A stretch of DNA of 64,000 nt from Heligmosomoides polygyrus polygyrus (GCA_947396885.1 OX377206.1:45181631-45245630); one strand, 5' to 3'; positions 13,301 through 26,766 are shown, counted from the stretch's first letter. Notes: generated by a model from the sequence alone, not told the origin. Made by a program: numbers and translations.

Positions 13301-13492
13301 CCAAAGACAAGCTGGACAGTCTCAGAACAATTCCTAATTAGGACAGCTAGAAATTTTCCTTAAATCTCCTCAAATGGTCACCCTACAGGCTGCGGCGCCC
13401 TTTCGATTGACAGGCTCGATTCTGTACGCATTCTTCACGGTGCACTACAAAGACAAGCTGGACAGTCTCAGAACAATTCCTGATTAGGACAC
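10335..13492 (+). repeat. Mosaic zone with first H and I monomers
   Basis: This is a mixture of types A to E with the first appearances of type H (TTAACGG at 10953) and type I (ATTGTGCACGGTA). The run H-I and its flank recurs with TTAACGG at 12996, which is 14 monomers minus one base. The single-base deletion at about 12807 accounts for the missing base. No other element was seen. Confidence 0.82.
12684..12828 (+). repeat. 145-bp monomer with a 1-base deletion
   Basis: The usual GGCTGCGG reads GGCGCGG at 12806-12812, a loss of one T. This is the only odd-length unit of its kind in the window. It shifts the phase of everything to its right by one base. It may be a private mutation or a sequencing error. 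Confidence 0.9.
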
Positions 13493-14129
13493 CTAGAAAT
13501 TTCCGTTAAATCTCCTCAAACGGTCACCCTACAGGCTGCGGCGCCCACTCGTTTGATAGGCTCGATTCTGTACGCGTTGCTCACTGCGCACTCCAAAGAC
13601 AAGCTAGACAGCCTTAGAACAATTCGTGATTAGGACACCTAGAAATTTCCGTTAAATCTCCTCAAACGGTCACCCTACAGGCTGCGGCGCCCTTTCGATT
13701 GATAGGCTCGATCCTGTACGCATTCTTCACGGTGCACTCCAAAGACAAGCTGGACAGTCTCAGAACAATTCCTGATTAGGACACCTAGAAATTTCCGTTA
13801 AATCTCCTCAAACGGTCACCCTACAGGCTGCGGCGCCCACTCGTTTGATAGGCTCGATTCTGTACGCGTTGCTCACTGCGCACTCCAAAGACAAGCTGGA
13901 CAGTCTCAGAACAATTCCTGATTAGGACACCTAGAAATTTCCGTTAAATCTCCTCAAACGGTCACCCTACAGGCTGCGGCGCCCATTCGTTTGATAGGCT
14001 CGATTCTGTACGCGTTGCTCACTGCGCACTCCAAAGACAAGCTGGACAGCCTTAGAACAATTCGTGATTAGGACAGCTAGAAATTTTCCTTAAATCTCCT
14101 CAAACGGTCACCCTACAGGCTGCGGCGCC

Positions 14130-14275
14130 CTTTCGATTGATAGGCTCGATTCTGTACGCATTCTTAACGGTGCACTCCAAAGACAAGCTGAACAGTCTCA
14201 GAACAATTCCTGATTAGGACAGCTGGAAATTTTCCTTAAATCTCCTCAAACTGTCACCCTACAGGCTGCTGCGCC
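14130..14275 (+). repeat. Type H monomer (exemplar)
   Basis: It has ATTCTTAACGGTG in the box, CTGAACAGTC, GGACAGCTGG and AAATTTTCC, then CTCAAACTGTC. The following unit usually opens with CTGCTGCGCCC, losing the GGCGCC site. It is found from 10.9 kb onward and often precedes type I. Confidence 0.9.
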
Positions 14276-14421
14276 CTTTCGATTGATAGGCTGGATTCTG
14301 TACGCATTGTGCACGGTACACTCCAAAGACAAGCTGGACAGTCTCAGAACAATTCCTGATAAGGACAGCTAGAAATTTTCCTTAAATCTCCTCAAATGGT
14401 CACCCTACAGGCTGCGGCGCC
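14276..14421 (+). repeat. Type I monomer (exemplar)
   Basis: It has GGCTGGATTC for GGCTCGATTC and the box ATTGTGCACGGTA. It then has CCTGATAAGGACAGC and TCAAATGGTC. A subform with ATTGGACACGGTA occurs near 27885 and 32548. A subform ending ACGGTG is used at the right end (about 61 and 63 kb). Confidence 0.9.
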
Positions 14422-15005
14422 CTTTCGATTGATAGGCTCGATTCTGTACGCGTTGCTCACTGCACACTCCAAAGACAAGCTAGACAGCCTTAGAACAATT
14501 CGTGATTAGGACACCTAGAAATTTCCGTTAAATCTCCTCAAACGGTCACCCTACAGGCTGCGGCGCCCTTTCGATTGATAGGCTCGATTCTGTACGCATT
14601 CTTAACGGTGCACTCCAAAGACAAGCTGAACAGTCTCAGAACAATTCCTGATTAGGACAGCTGGAAATTTTCCTTAAATCTCCTCAAACTGTCACCCTAC
14701 AGGCTGCTGCGCCCTTTCGATTGATAGGCTCGATTCTGTACGCGTTGCTCACTGCGCACTCCAAAGACAAGCTAGACAGCCTTAGAACAATTCGTGATTA
14801 GGACACCTAGAAATTTCCGTTAAATCTCCTCAAACGGTCACCCTACAGGCTGCGGCGCCCTTTCGATTGATAGGCTCGATTCTGTACGCATTCTTCACGG
14901 TGCACTCCAAAGACAAGCTGGACAGTCTCAGAACAATTCCTGATTAGGACACCTAGAAATTTTCCTTAAATCTCCTCAAATGGTCACCCTACAGGCTGCG
15001 GCGCC

Positions 15006-15151
15006 CTTTCGATTGATAGGCTCGATTCTGTACGCATTCTTCACGGTACACTCCAAAGACAAGCTGGACAGCCTTAGAACAATTCGTGATTAGTACAGCT
15101 AGAAATTTTCATTAAGTCTCCTCAAACTGTCTCACTACAGGCTGCTGCGCC
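15006..15151 (+). repeat. Type F monomer (exemplar)
   Basis: It is marked by GATTAGTACAGC, TTTTCATTAAGTC and CTGTCTCACTACAGG. The unit after it starts with AAGCTCG. TAGTAC occurs at 54, 15091, 16843, 19471, 24581, 28373, 29833, 33041, 34647, 39757, 41213 and 42669, then densely from 43545 to 52305, and at 58729 and 60773. All spacings fit whole monomers once the five short units are counted, so it is the best phase marker here. Confidence 0.92.
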
Positions 15152-17195
15152 CATTCGTTTGATAAGCTCGATTCTGTACGCGTTGCTCACTGCGCACTCC
15201 AAAGACAAGCTGGACAGTCTCAGAACAATTCCTGATAAGGACACCTAGAAATTTCCGTTAAATCTCCTCAAACGGTCACCCTACAGGCTGCGGCGCCCAC
15301 TCGTTTGATAGGCTCGATTCTGTACGCGTTGCTCACTGCGCACTCCAAAGACAAGCTAGACAGCCTTAGAACAATTCGTGATTAGGACACCTAGAAATTT
15401 CCGTTAAATCTCCTCAAACGGTCACCCTACAGGCTGCGGCGCCCTTTCGATTGATAGGCTCGATCCTGTACGCATTCTTCACGGTGCACTCCAAAGACAA
15501 GCTGGACAGTCTCAGAACAATTCCTGATTAGGACACCTAGAAATTTCCGTTAAATCTCCTCAAACGGTCACCCTACAGGCTGCGGCGCCCACTCGTTTGA
15601 TAGGCTCGATTCTGTACGCGTTGCTCACTGCGCACTCCAAAGACAAGCTGGACAGTCTCAGAACAATTCCTGATTAGGACACCTAGAAATTTCCGTTAAA
15701 TCTCCTCAAACGGTCACCCTACAGGCTGCGGCGCCCATTCGTTTGATAGGCTCGATTCTGTACGCGTTGCTCACTGCGCACTCCAAAGACAAGCTGGACA
15801 GCCTTAGAACAATTCGTGATTAGGACAGCTAGAAATTTTCCTTAAATCTCCTCAAACGGTCACCCTACAGGCTGCGGCGCCCTTTCGATTGATAGGCTCG
15901 ATTCTGTACGCATTCTTAACGGTGCACTCCAAAGACAAGCTGAACAGTCTCAGAACAATTCCTGATTAGGACAGCTGGAAATTTTCCTTAAATCTCCTCA
16001 AACTGTCACCCTACAGGCTGCTGCGCCCTTTCGATTGATAGGCTGGATTCTGTACGCATTGTGCACGGTACACTCCAAAGACAAGCTGGACAGTCTCAGA
16101 ACAATTCCTGATAAGGACAGCTAGAAATTTTCCTTAAATCTCCTCAAATGGTCACCCTACAGGCTGCGGCGCCCTTTCGATTGATAGGCTCGATTCTGTA
16201 CGCGTTGCTCACTGCACACTCCAAAGACAAGCTAGACAGCCTTAGAACAATTCGTGATTAGGACACCTAGAAATTTCCGTTAAATCTCCTCAAACGGTCA
16301 CCCTACAGGCTGCGGCGCCCTTTCGATTGATAGGCTCGATTCTGTACGCATTCTTAACGGTGCACTCCAAAGACAAGCTGAACAGTCTCAGAACAATTCC
16401 TGATTAGGACAGCTGGAAATTTTCCTTAAATCTCCTCAAACTGTCACCCTACAGGCTGCTGCGCCCTTTCGATTGATAGGCTCGATTCTGTACGCGTTGC
16501 TCACTGCGCACTCCAAAGACAAGCTAGACAGCCTTAGAACAATTCGTGATTAGGACACCTAGAAATTTCCGTTAAATCTCCTCAAACGGTCACCCTACAG
16601 GCTGCGGCGCCCTTTCGATTGATAGGCTCGATTCTGTACGCATTCTTCACGGTGCACTCCAAAGACAAGCTGGACAGTCTCAGAACAATTCCTGATTAGG
16701 ACACCTAGAAATTTTCCTTAAATCTCCTCAAATGGTCACCCTACAGGCTGCGGCGCCCTTTCGATTGATAGGCTCGATTCTGTACGCATTCTTCACGGTA
16801 CACTCCAAAGACAAGCTGGACAGCCTTAGAACAATTCGTGATTAGTACAGCTAGAAATTTTCATTAAGTCTCCTCAAACTGTCTCACTACAGGCTGCTGC
16901 GCCCATTCGTTTGATAAGCTCGATTCTGTACGCGTTGCTCACTGCGCACTCCAAAGACAAGCTGGACAGTCTCAGAACAATTCCTGATAAGGACACCTAG
17001 AAATTTCCGTTAAATCTCCTCAAACGGTCACCCTACAGGCTGCGGCGCCCACTCGTTTGATAGGCTCGATTCTGTACGCGTTGCTCACTGCGCACTCCAA
17101 AGACAAGCTAGACAGCCTTAGAACAATTCGTGATTAGGACACCTAGAAATTTCCGTTAAATCTCCTCAAACGGTCACCCTACAGGCTGCGGCGCC

Positions 17196-17341
17196 CTTTC
17201 GATTGATAGGCTCGATTCTGTACGCATTCTTCACGGTGCACTCCAAAGACAAGCTGGACAGTCTCAGAACAATTGCCGATTAGGACAGCTAGAAATTTCC
17301 GTTAAACCTCCTCAAAAGGTCACCCTACATACTGCGGCGCC
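17196..17341 (+). repeat. Type G monomer (exemplar)
   Basis: It is marked by AATTGCCGATTAGG, TTAAACCTCC, CAAAAGGTCACC and CTACATACTGCGG. It usually precedes the C-D dimer. TTGCCG is at 484, 17273, 19901, 20485, 21069, 21653 and 22529, near 26170 and 31425, and at 33471, 36099, 37121 and 38143, with further copies near 40473 and 41930. Confidence 0.92.
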
Positions 17342-19823
17342 CTTTCGATTGACAGGCTCGATTCTGTACGCATTCTTCACGGTGCACTCCAAAGACAAGC
17401 TGGACAGTCTCAGAACAATTCCTAATTAGGACAGCTAAAAATTTCCGTTAAATCTCCCTAAACGGTCACCCTACAGGCTGCGGCGCCCATTCGATTGATA
17501 GGCTCGATTCTGTACGCATTCTTCACGGTGCACTACAAAGACAAGCTGGACAGTCTCAGAACAATTCCTGATAAGGACAGCTAGAAATTTTCCTTAAATC
17601 TCCCTAAACGGTCACCCTACAGGCTGCGGCGCCCATTCGATTGATAGGCTCGATTCTGTACGCATTCTTCACGGTGCACTACAAAGACAAGCTAGACAGC
17701 CTTAGAACAATTCGTGATTAGGACACCTAGAAATTTCCGTTAAATCTCCTCAAACGGTCACCCTACAGGCTGCGGCGCCCTTTCGATTGATAGGCTCGAT
17801 TCTGTACGCATTCTTCACGGTGCACTCCAAAGACAAGCTGGACAGTCTCAGAACAATTCCTGATTAGGACACCTAGAAATTTCCGTTAAATCTCCTCAAA
17901 CGGTCACCCTACAGGCTGCGGCGCCCACTCGTTTGATAGGCTCGATTCTGTACGCGTTGCTCACTGCGCACTCCAAAGACAAGCTAGACAGCCTTAGAAC
18001 AATTCGTGATTAGGACACCTAGAAATTTCCGTTAAATCTCCTCAAACGGTCACCCTACAGGCTGCGGCGCCCTTTCGATTGATAGGCTCGATCCTGTACG
18101 CATTCTTCACGGTGCACTCCAAAGACAAGCTGGACAGTCTCAGAACAATTCCTGATTAGGACACCTAGAAATTTCCGTTAAATCTCCTCAAACGGTCACC
18201 CTACAGGCTGCGGCGCCCACTCGTTTGATAGGCTCGATTCTGTACGCGTTGCTCACTGCGCACTCCAAAGACAAGCTGGACAGTCTCAGAACAATTCCTG
18301 ATTAGGACACCTAGAAATTTCCGTTAAATCTCCTCAAACGGTCACCCTACAGGCTGCGGCGCCCATTCGTTTGATAGGCTCGATTCTGTACGCGTTGCTC
18401 ACTGCGCACTCCAAAGACAAGCTGGACAGCCTTAGAACAATTCGTGATTAGGACAGCTAGAAATTTTCCTTAAATCTCCTCAAACGGTCACCCTACAGGC
18501 TGCGGCGCCCTTTCGATTGATAGGCTCGATTCTGTACGCATTCTTAACGGTGCACTCCAAAGACAAGCTGAACAGTCTCAGAACAATTCCTGATTAGGAC
18601 AGCTGGAAATTTTCCTTAAATCTCCTCAAACTGTCACCCTACAGGCTGCTGCGCCCTTTCGATTGATAGGCTGGATTCTGTACGCATTGTGCACGGTACA
18701 CTCCAAAGACAAGCTGGACAGTCTCAGAACAATTCCTGATAAGGACAGCTAGAAATTTTCCTTAAATCTCCTCAAATGGTCACCCTACAGGCTGCGGCGC
18801 CCTTTCGATTGATAGGCTCGATTCTGTACGCGTTGCTCACTGCACACTCCAAAGACAAGCTAGACAGCCTTAGAACAATTCGTGATTAGGACACCTAGAA
18901 ATTTCCGTTAAATCTCCTCAAACGGTCACCCTACAGGCTGCGGCGCCCTTTCGATTGATAGGCTCGATTCTGTACGCATTCTTAACGGTGCACTCCAAAG
19001 ACAAGCTGAACAGTCTCAGAACAATTCCTGATTAGGACAGCTGGAAATTTTCCTTAAATCTCCTCAAACTGTCACCCTACAGGCTGCTGCGCCCTTTCGA
19101 TTGATAGGCTCGATTCTGTACGCGTTGCTCACTGCGCACTCCAAAGACAAGCTAGACAGCCTTAGAACAATTCGTGATTAGGACACCTAGAAATTTCCGT
19201 TAAATCTCCTCAAACGGTCACCCTACAGGCTGCGGCGCCCTTTCGATTGATAGGCTCGATTCTGTACGCATTCTTCACGGTGCACTCCAAAGACAAGCTG
19301 GACAGTCTCAGAACAATTCCTGATTAGGACACCTAGAAATTTTCCTTAAATCTCCTCAAATGGTCACCCTACAGGCTGCGGCGCCCTTTCGATTGATAGG
19401 CTCGATTCTGTACGCATTCTTCACGGTACACTCCAAAGACAAGCTGGACAGCCTTAGAACAATTCGTGATTAGTACAGCTAGAAATTTTCATTAAGTCTC
19501 CTCAAACTGTCTCACTACAGGCTGCTGCGCCCATTCGTTTGATAAGCTCGATTCTGTACGCGTTGCTCACTGCGCACTCCAAAGACAAGCTGGACAGTCT
19601 CAGAACAATTCCTGATAAGGACACCTAGAAATTTCCGTTAAATCTCCTCAAACGGTCACCCTACAGGCTGCGGCGCCCACTCGTTTGATAGGCTCGATTC
19701 TGTACGCGTTGCTCACTGCGCACTCCAAAGACAAGCTAGACAGCCTTAGAACAATTCGTGATTAGGACACCTAGAAATTTCCGTTAAATCTCCTCAAACG
19801 GTCACCCTACAGGCTGCGGCGCC

Positions 19824-22597
19824 CTTTCGATTGATAGGCTCGATTCTGTACGCATTCTTCACGGTGCACTCCAAAGACAAGCTGGACAGTCTCAGAACAA
19901 TTGCCGATTAGGACAGCTAGAAATTTCCGTTAAACCTCCTCAAAAGGTCACCCTACATACTGCGGCGCCCTTTCGATTGACAGGCTCGATTCTGTACGCA
20001 TTCTTCACGGTGCACTCCAAAGACAAGCTGGACAGTCTCAGAACAATTCCTAATTAGGACAGCTAAAAATTTCCGTTAAATCTCCCTAAACGGTCACCCT
20101 ACAGGCTGCGGCGCCCATTCGATTGATAGGCTCGATTCTGTACGCATTCTTCACGGTGCACTACAAAGACAAGCTGGACAGTCTCAGAACAATTCCTGAT
20201 AAGGACAGCTAGAAATTTTCCTTAAATCTCCCTAAACGGTCACCCTACAGGCTGCGGCGCCCATTCGATTGATAGGCTCGATTCTGTACGCATTCTTCAC
20301 GGTGCACTACAAAGACAAGCTAGACAGCCTTAGAACAATTCGTGATTAGGACACCTAGAAATTTCCGTTAAATCTCCTCAAACGGTCACCCTACAGGCTG
20401 CGGCGCCCTTTCGATTGATAGGCTCGATTCTGTACGCATTCTTCACGGTGCACTCCAAAGACAAGCTGGACAGTCTCAGAACAATTGCCGATTAGGACAG
20501 CTAGAAATTTCCGTTAAACCTCCTCAAAAGGTCACCCTACATACTGCGGCGCCCTTTCGATTGACAGGCTCGATTCTGTACGCATTCTTCACGGTGCACT
20601 CCAAAGACAAGCTGGACAGTCTCAGAACAATTCCTAATTAGGACAGCTAAAAATTTCCGTTAAATCTCCCTAAACGGTCACCCTACAGGCTGCGGCGCCC
20701 ATTCGATTGATAGGCTCGATTCTGTACGCATTCTTCACGGTGCACTCCAAAGACAAGCTGGACAGTCTCAGAACAATTCCTGATAAGGACACCTAGAAAT
20801 TTCCGTTAAATCTCATCAAACGGTCACCCTACAGGCTGCGGCGCCCCTTCGATTGATAGGCTCGATTCTGTACGCATTCTTCACGGTGCACTCCAAAGAC
20901 AAGCTGGACAGTCTCAGAACAATTCCTGATTAGGACACCTAGAAATTTCCGTTAAATCTCCTCAAACGGTCACCCTACAGGCTGCGGCGCCCTTTCGATT
21001 GATAGGCTCGATTCTGTACGCATTCTTCACGGTGCACTCCAAAGACAAGCTGGACAGTCTCAGAACAATTGCCGATTAGGACAGCTAGAAATTTCCGTTA
21101 AACCTCCTCAAAAGGTCACCCTACATACTGCGGCGCCCTTTCGATTGACAGGCTCGATTCTGTACGCATTCTTCACGGTGCACTCCAAAGACAAGCTGGA
21201 CAGTCTCAGAACAATTCCTAATTAGGACAGCTAAAAATTTCCGTTAAATCTCCCTAAACGGTCACCCTACAGGCTGCGGCGCCCATTCGATTGATAGGCT
21301 CGATTCTGTACGCATTCTTCACGGTGCACTACAAAGACAAGCTGGACAGTCTCAGAACAATTCCTGATAAGGACAGCTAGAAATTTTCCTTAAATCTCCC
21401 TAAACGGTCACCCTACAGGCTGCGGCGCCCATTCGATTGATAGGCTCGATTCTGTACGCATTCTTCACGGTGCACTACAAAGACAAGCTAGACAGCCTTA
21501 GAACAATTCGTGATTAGGACACCTAGAAATTTCCGTTAAATCTCCTCAAACGGTCACCCTACAGGCTGCGGCGCCCTTTCGATTGATAGGCTCGATTCTG
21601 TACGCATTCTTCACGGTGCACTCCAAAGACAAGCTGGACAGTCTCAGAACAATTGCCGATTAGGACAGCTAGAAATTTCCGTTAAACCTCCTCAAAAGGT
21701 CACCCTACATACTGCGGCGCCCTTTCGATTGACAGGCTCGATTCTGTACGCATTCTTCACGGTGCACTCCAAAGACAAGCTGGACAGTCTCAGAACAATT
21801 CCTAATTAGGACAGCTAAAAATTTCCGTTAAATCTCCCTAAACGGTCACCCTACAGGCTGCGGCGCCCATTCGATTGATAGGCTCGATTCTGTACGCATT
21901 CTTCACGGTGCACTACAAAGACAAGCTGGACAGTCTCAGAACAATTCCTGATTAGGACACCTAGAAATTTCCGTTAAATCTCCTCAAACGGTCACCCTAC
22001 TGGCTGCGGCGCCCACTCGTTTGATAGGCTCGATTCTGTACGCGTTGCTCACTGCACACTCCAAAGACAAGCTGAACAGTCTCAGAACAATTCCTGATTA
22101 GGACAGCTGGAAATTTTCCTTAAATCTCCTCAAACTGTCACCCTACAGGCTGCTGCGCCCTTTCGATTGATAGGCTCGATTCTGTACGCGTTGCTCACTG
22201 CGCACTCCAAAGACAAGCTGGACAGTCTCAGAACAATTCCTGATAAGGACACCTAGAAATTTCCGTTAAATCTCATCAAACGGTCACCCTACAGGCTGCG
22301 GCGCCCCTTCGATTGATAGGCTCGATTCTGTACGCATTCTTCACGGTGCACTCCAAAGACAAGCTGGACAGTCTCAGAACAATTCCTGATTAGGACACCT
22401 AGAAATTTCCGTTAAATCTCCTCAAACGGTCACCCTACAGGCTGCGGCGCCCTTTCGATTGATAGGCTCGATTCTGTACGCATTCTTCACGGTGCACTCC
22501 AAAGACAAGCTGGACAGTCTCAGAACAATTGCCGATTAGGACAGCTAGAAATTTCCGTTAAACCTCCTCAAAAGGTCACCCTACATACTGCGGCGCC
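19824..22597 (+). repeat. Second 4-monomer higher-order repeat, 584 bp (type G led)
   Basis: TTGCCG falls at 19901, 20485, 21069 and 21653 with a spacing of 584 bases, then at 22529 after 876. The units combine G, C, D-like and B or A-like monomers. The content therefore differs from the 584-bp unit at 6.2-10.3 kb although the period is the same. It overlaps the end of the 18-monomer repeat, whose six extra monomers already contain this G-led segment. Confidence 0.85.
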
Positions 22598-24502
22598 CTT
22601 TCGATTGACAGGCTCGATTCTGTACGCATTCTTCACGGTGCACTCCAAAGACAAGCTGGACAGTCTCAGAACAATTCCTAATTAGGACAGCTAAAAATTT
22701 CCGTTAAATCTCCCTAAACGGTCACCCTACAGGCTGCGGCGCCCACTCGTTTGATAGGCTCGATTCTGTACGCGTTGCTCACTGCGCACTCCAAAGACAA
22801 GCTAGACAGCCTTAGAACAATTCCTAATTAGGACAGCTAAAAATTTCCGTTAAATCTCCCTAAACGGTCACCCTACAGGCTGCGGCGCCCTTTCGATTGA
22901 TAGGCTCGATTCTGTACGCGTTGCTCACTGCGCACTCCAAAGACAAGCTAGACAGCCTTAGAACAATTCGTGATTAGGACACCTAGAAATTTCCGTTAAA
23001 TCTCCTCAAACGGTCACCCTACAGGCTGCTGCGCCCTTTCGATTGATAGGCTCGATTCTGTACGCATTCTTCACGGTGCACTCCAAAGACAAGCTGGACA
23101 GCCTCAGAACAATTCCTGATTAGGACACCTAGAAATTTCCGATAAATCTCCTCAAACGGTCACCCTACAGGCTGCGGCGCCCTTTCGATTGATAGGCTCG
23201 ATTCTGTACGCATTCTTCACGGTGCACTCCAAAGACAAGCTGGACAGTCTCAGAACAATTCCTGATTAGGACACCTAGAAATTTCCGTTAAATCTCCTCA
23301 AACGGTCACCCTACAGGCTGCGGCGCCCACTCGTTTGATAGGCTCGATTCTGTACGCGTTGCTCACTGCGCACTCCAAAGACAAGCTAGACAGCCTTAGA
23401 ACAATTCGTGATTAGGACACCTAGAAATTTCCGTTAAATCTCCTCAAACGGTCACCCTACAGGCTGCGGCGCCCTTTCGATTGATAGGCTCGATTCTGTA
23501 CGCATTCTTCACGGTGCACTCCAAAGACAAGCTGGACAGCCTCAGAACAATTCCTGATTAGGACACCTAGAAATTTCCGTTAAATCTCCTCAAACGGTCA
23601 CCCTACAGGCTGCGGCGCCCTTTCGATTGATAGGCTCGATTCTGTACGCATTCTTCACGGTGCACTCCAAAGACAAGCTGGACAGTCTCAGAACAATTCC
23701 TGATTAGGACACCTAGAAATTTCCGTTAAATCTCCTCAAACGGTCACCCTACAGGCTGCGGCGCCCATTCGTTTGATAGGCTCGATTCTGTACGCGTTGC
23801 TCACTGCGCACTCCAAAGACAAGCTGGACAGCCTTAGAACAATTCGTGATTAGGACAGCTAGAAATTTTCCTTAAATCTCCTCAAACGGTCACCCTACAG
23901 GCTGCGGCGCCCTTTCGATTGATAGGCTCGATTCTGTACGCATTCTTAACGGTGCACTCCAAAGACAAGCTGAACAGTCTCAGAACAATTCCTGATTAGG
24001 ACAGCTGGAAATTTTCCTTAAATCTCCTCAAACTGTCACCCTACAGGCTGCTGCGCCCTTTCGATTGATAGGCTCGATTCTGTACGCGTTGCTCACTGCG
24101 CACTCCAAAGACAAGCTAGACAGCCTTAGAACAATTCGTGATTAGGACACCTAGAAATTTCCGTTAAATCTCCTCAAACGGTCACCCTACAGGCTGCTGC
24201 GCCCTTTCGATTGATAGGCTGGATTCTGTACGCATTGTGCACGGTACACTCCAAAGACAAGCTGGACAGTCTCAGAACAATTCCTGATAAGGACAGCTAG
24301 AAATTTTCCTTAAATCTCCTCAAATGGTCACCCTACAGGCTGCGGCGCCCCTTCGATTGATAGGCTCGATTCTGTACGCATTCTTCACGGTGCACTCCAA
24401 AGACAAGCTGGACAGTCTCAGAACAATTCCTGATTAGGACACCTAGAAATTTCCGTTAAATCTCCTCAAACGGTCACCCTACAGGCTGCGGCGCCCTTTC
24501 GT
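22598..24502 (+). repeat. Mosaic zone, types A, B, C, E, F, H, I
   Basis: There is no clear period of its own. It carries the rare form TTTCCGATAAATC near 23140, which becomes part of the 7-monomer repeat at 35-39 kb. It also holds an A-B-B-A-B-B run at about 22.9-23.7 kb. No other element was seen. Confidence 0.8.
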
Positions 24503-26766
24503 TTGATAGGCTCGATTCTGTACGCATTCTTCACGGTACACTCCAAAGACAAGCTGGACAGCCTTAGAACAATTCGTGATTAGTACAGCTAGAAATTTTC
24601 ATTAAGTCTCCTCAAACTGTCTCACTACAGGCTGCTGCGCCCATTCGTTTGATAAGCTCGATTCTGTACGCGTTGCTCACTGCGCACTCCAAAGACAAGC
24701 TGGACAGTCTCAGAACAATTCCTGATAAGGACACCTAGAAATTTCCGTTAAATCTCATCAAACGGTCACCCTACAGGCTGCGGCGCCCCTTCGATTGATA
24801 GGCTCGATTCTGTACGCATTCTTCACGGTGCACTCCAAAGACAAGCTGGACAGTCTCAGAACAATTCCTGATTAGGACACCTAGAAATTTCCGTTAAATC
24901 TCCTCAAACGGTCACCCTACAGGCTGCGGCGCCCTTTCGTTTGATAGGCTCGATTCTGTACGCGTTGCTCACTGCGCACTCCAAAGACAAGCTAGACAGC
25001 CTTAGAACAATTCGTGATTAGGACACCTAGAAATTTCCGTTAAATCTCCTCAAACGGTCACCCTACAGGCTGCGGCGCCCTTTCGATTGATAGGCTCGAT
25101 TCTGTACGCATTCTTCACGGTGCACTCCAAAGACAAGCTGGACAGCCTCAGAACAATTCCTGATTAGGACACCTAGAAATTTCCGTTAAATCTCCTCAAA
25201 CGGTCACCCTACAGGCTGCGGCGCCCTTTCGATTGATAGGCTCGATTCTGTACGCATTCTTCACGGTGCACTCCAAAGACAAGCTGGACAGTCTCAGAAC
25301 AATTCCTGATTAGGACACCTAGAAATTTCCGTTAAATCTCCTCAAACGGTCACCCTACAGGCTGCGGCGCCCATTCGTTTGATAGGCTCGATTCTGCACG
25401 CGTTGCTCACTGCGCACTCCAAAGACAAGCTGTACAGCCTTAGAACAATTCGTGATTAGGACAGCTAGAAATGTTCCTTAAATCTCCTCAAACGGTCACC
25501 CTACAGGCTGCGGCGCCCTTTCGATTGATAGGCTCGATTCTGTACGCATTCTTAACGGTGCACTCCAAAGACAAGCTGAACAGTCTCAGAACAATTCCTG
25601 ATTAGGACAGCTGGAAATTTTCCTTAAATCTCCTCAAACTGTCACCCTACAGGCTGCGGCGCCCTTTCGATTGATAGGCTCGATTCTGTACGCATTCTTA
25701 ACGGTGCACTCCAAAGACAAGCTGAACAGTCTCAGAACAATTCCTGATTAGGACAGCTGGAAATTTTCCTTAAATCTCCTCAAACTGTCACCCTACAGGC
25801 TGCTGCGCCCTTTCGATTGATAGGCTCGATTCTGTACGCGTTGCTCACTGCGCACTCCAAAGACAAGCTGGACAGTCTCAGAACAATTCCTGATAAGGAC
25901 ACCTAGAAATTTCCGTTAAATCTCATCAAACGGTCACCCTACAGGCTGCGGCGCCCCTTCGATTGATAGGCTCGATTCTGTACGCATTCTTCACGGTGCA
26001 CTCCAAAGACAAGCTGGACAGTCTCAGAACAATTCCTGATTAGGACACCTAGAAATTTCCGTTAAATCTCCTCAAACGGTCACCCTACAGGCTGCGGCGC
26101 CCTTTCGATTGATAGGCTCGATTCTGTACGCTTCACGGTGCACTCCAAAGACAAGCTGGACAGTCTCAGAACAATTGCCGATTAGGACAGCTAGAAATTT
26201 CCGTTAAACCTCCTCAAAAGGTCACCCTACATACTGCGGCGCCCTTTCGATTGAGAGGCTCGATTCTGTACGCATTCTTCACGGTGCACTCCAAAGACAA
26301 GCTGGACAGTCTCAGAACAATTCCTAATTAGGACAGCTAAAAATTTCCGTTAAATCTCCCTAAACGGTCACCCTACAGGCTGCGGCGCCCATTCGATTGA
26401 TAGGCTCGATTCTGTACGCGTTGCTCACTGCGCACTCCAAAGACAAGCTAGACAGCCTTAGAACAATTCGTGATTAGGACACCTAGAAATTTCCGTTAAA
26501 TCTCCTCAAACGGTCACCCTACAGGCTGCGGCGCCCTTTCGATTGATAGGCTCGATTCTGTACGCATTCTTCACGGTGCACTCCAAAGACAAGCTGGACA
26601 GCCTCAGAACAATTCCTGATTAGGACACCTAGAAATTTCCGTTAAATCTCCTCAAACGGTCACCCTACAGGCTGCGGCGCCCTTTCGATTGATAGGCTCG
26701 ATTCTGTACGCATTCTTCACGGTGCACTCCAAAGACAAGCTGGACAGTCTCAGAACAATTCCTGAT
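24503..26766 (+). repeat. Large duplication, left copy (2264 bp)
   Basis: This segment matches 29755-32018 at a constant offset of 5252 bases, which is 36 monomers less one 4-base deletion. Shared rare changes include CTGCACGCG, CTGTACAGCC and AAATGTTCC near 25395-25475, a doubled type-H pair and a 142-bp monomer. The only difference I found is TTGAGAGG here (G at 26255) for TTGACAGG in the other copy (C at 31507). Upstream the two diverge at 24502 and downstream at 26767. Confidence 0.88.
26115..26256 (+). repeat. 142-bp monomer (copy 1)
   Basis: CGCATTCTTCACGG is shortened to CGCTTCACGG by loss of four bases after position 26131. The next unit starts at 26257, so the unit is 142 bp. It leads a type-G segment. 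It lies in the left copy of the 5252-bp duplication. Confidence 0.95.

Larger units (their letters stand above)
13493..20484 (+). repeat. Nested 12- and 18-monomer higher-order repeats
   Basis: The rare variant GATCCTGTAC is at 13710, 15462 and 18090, giving spacings of 1752 (12 monomers) and 2628 (18 monomers). The type-F marker TAGTAC at 15091, 16843 and 19471 shows the same spacings. The block at about 13493-15239 is repeated as a 12-mer. The block at about 15240-17857, which is that 12-mer plus six monomers including type G at 17273, is repeated as an 18-mer at 17868-20484. I saw no differences in the stretches compared. The order of events is inferred: 12-mer duplication, gain of six monomers, then 18-mer duplication. 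Confidence 0.9.
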
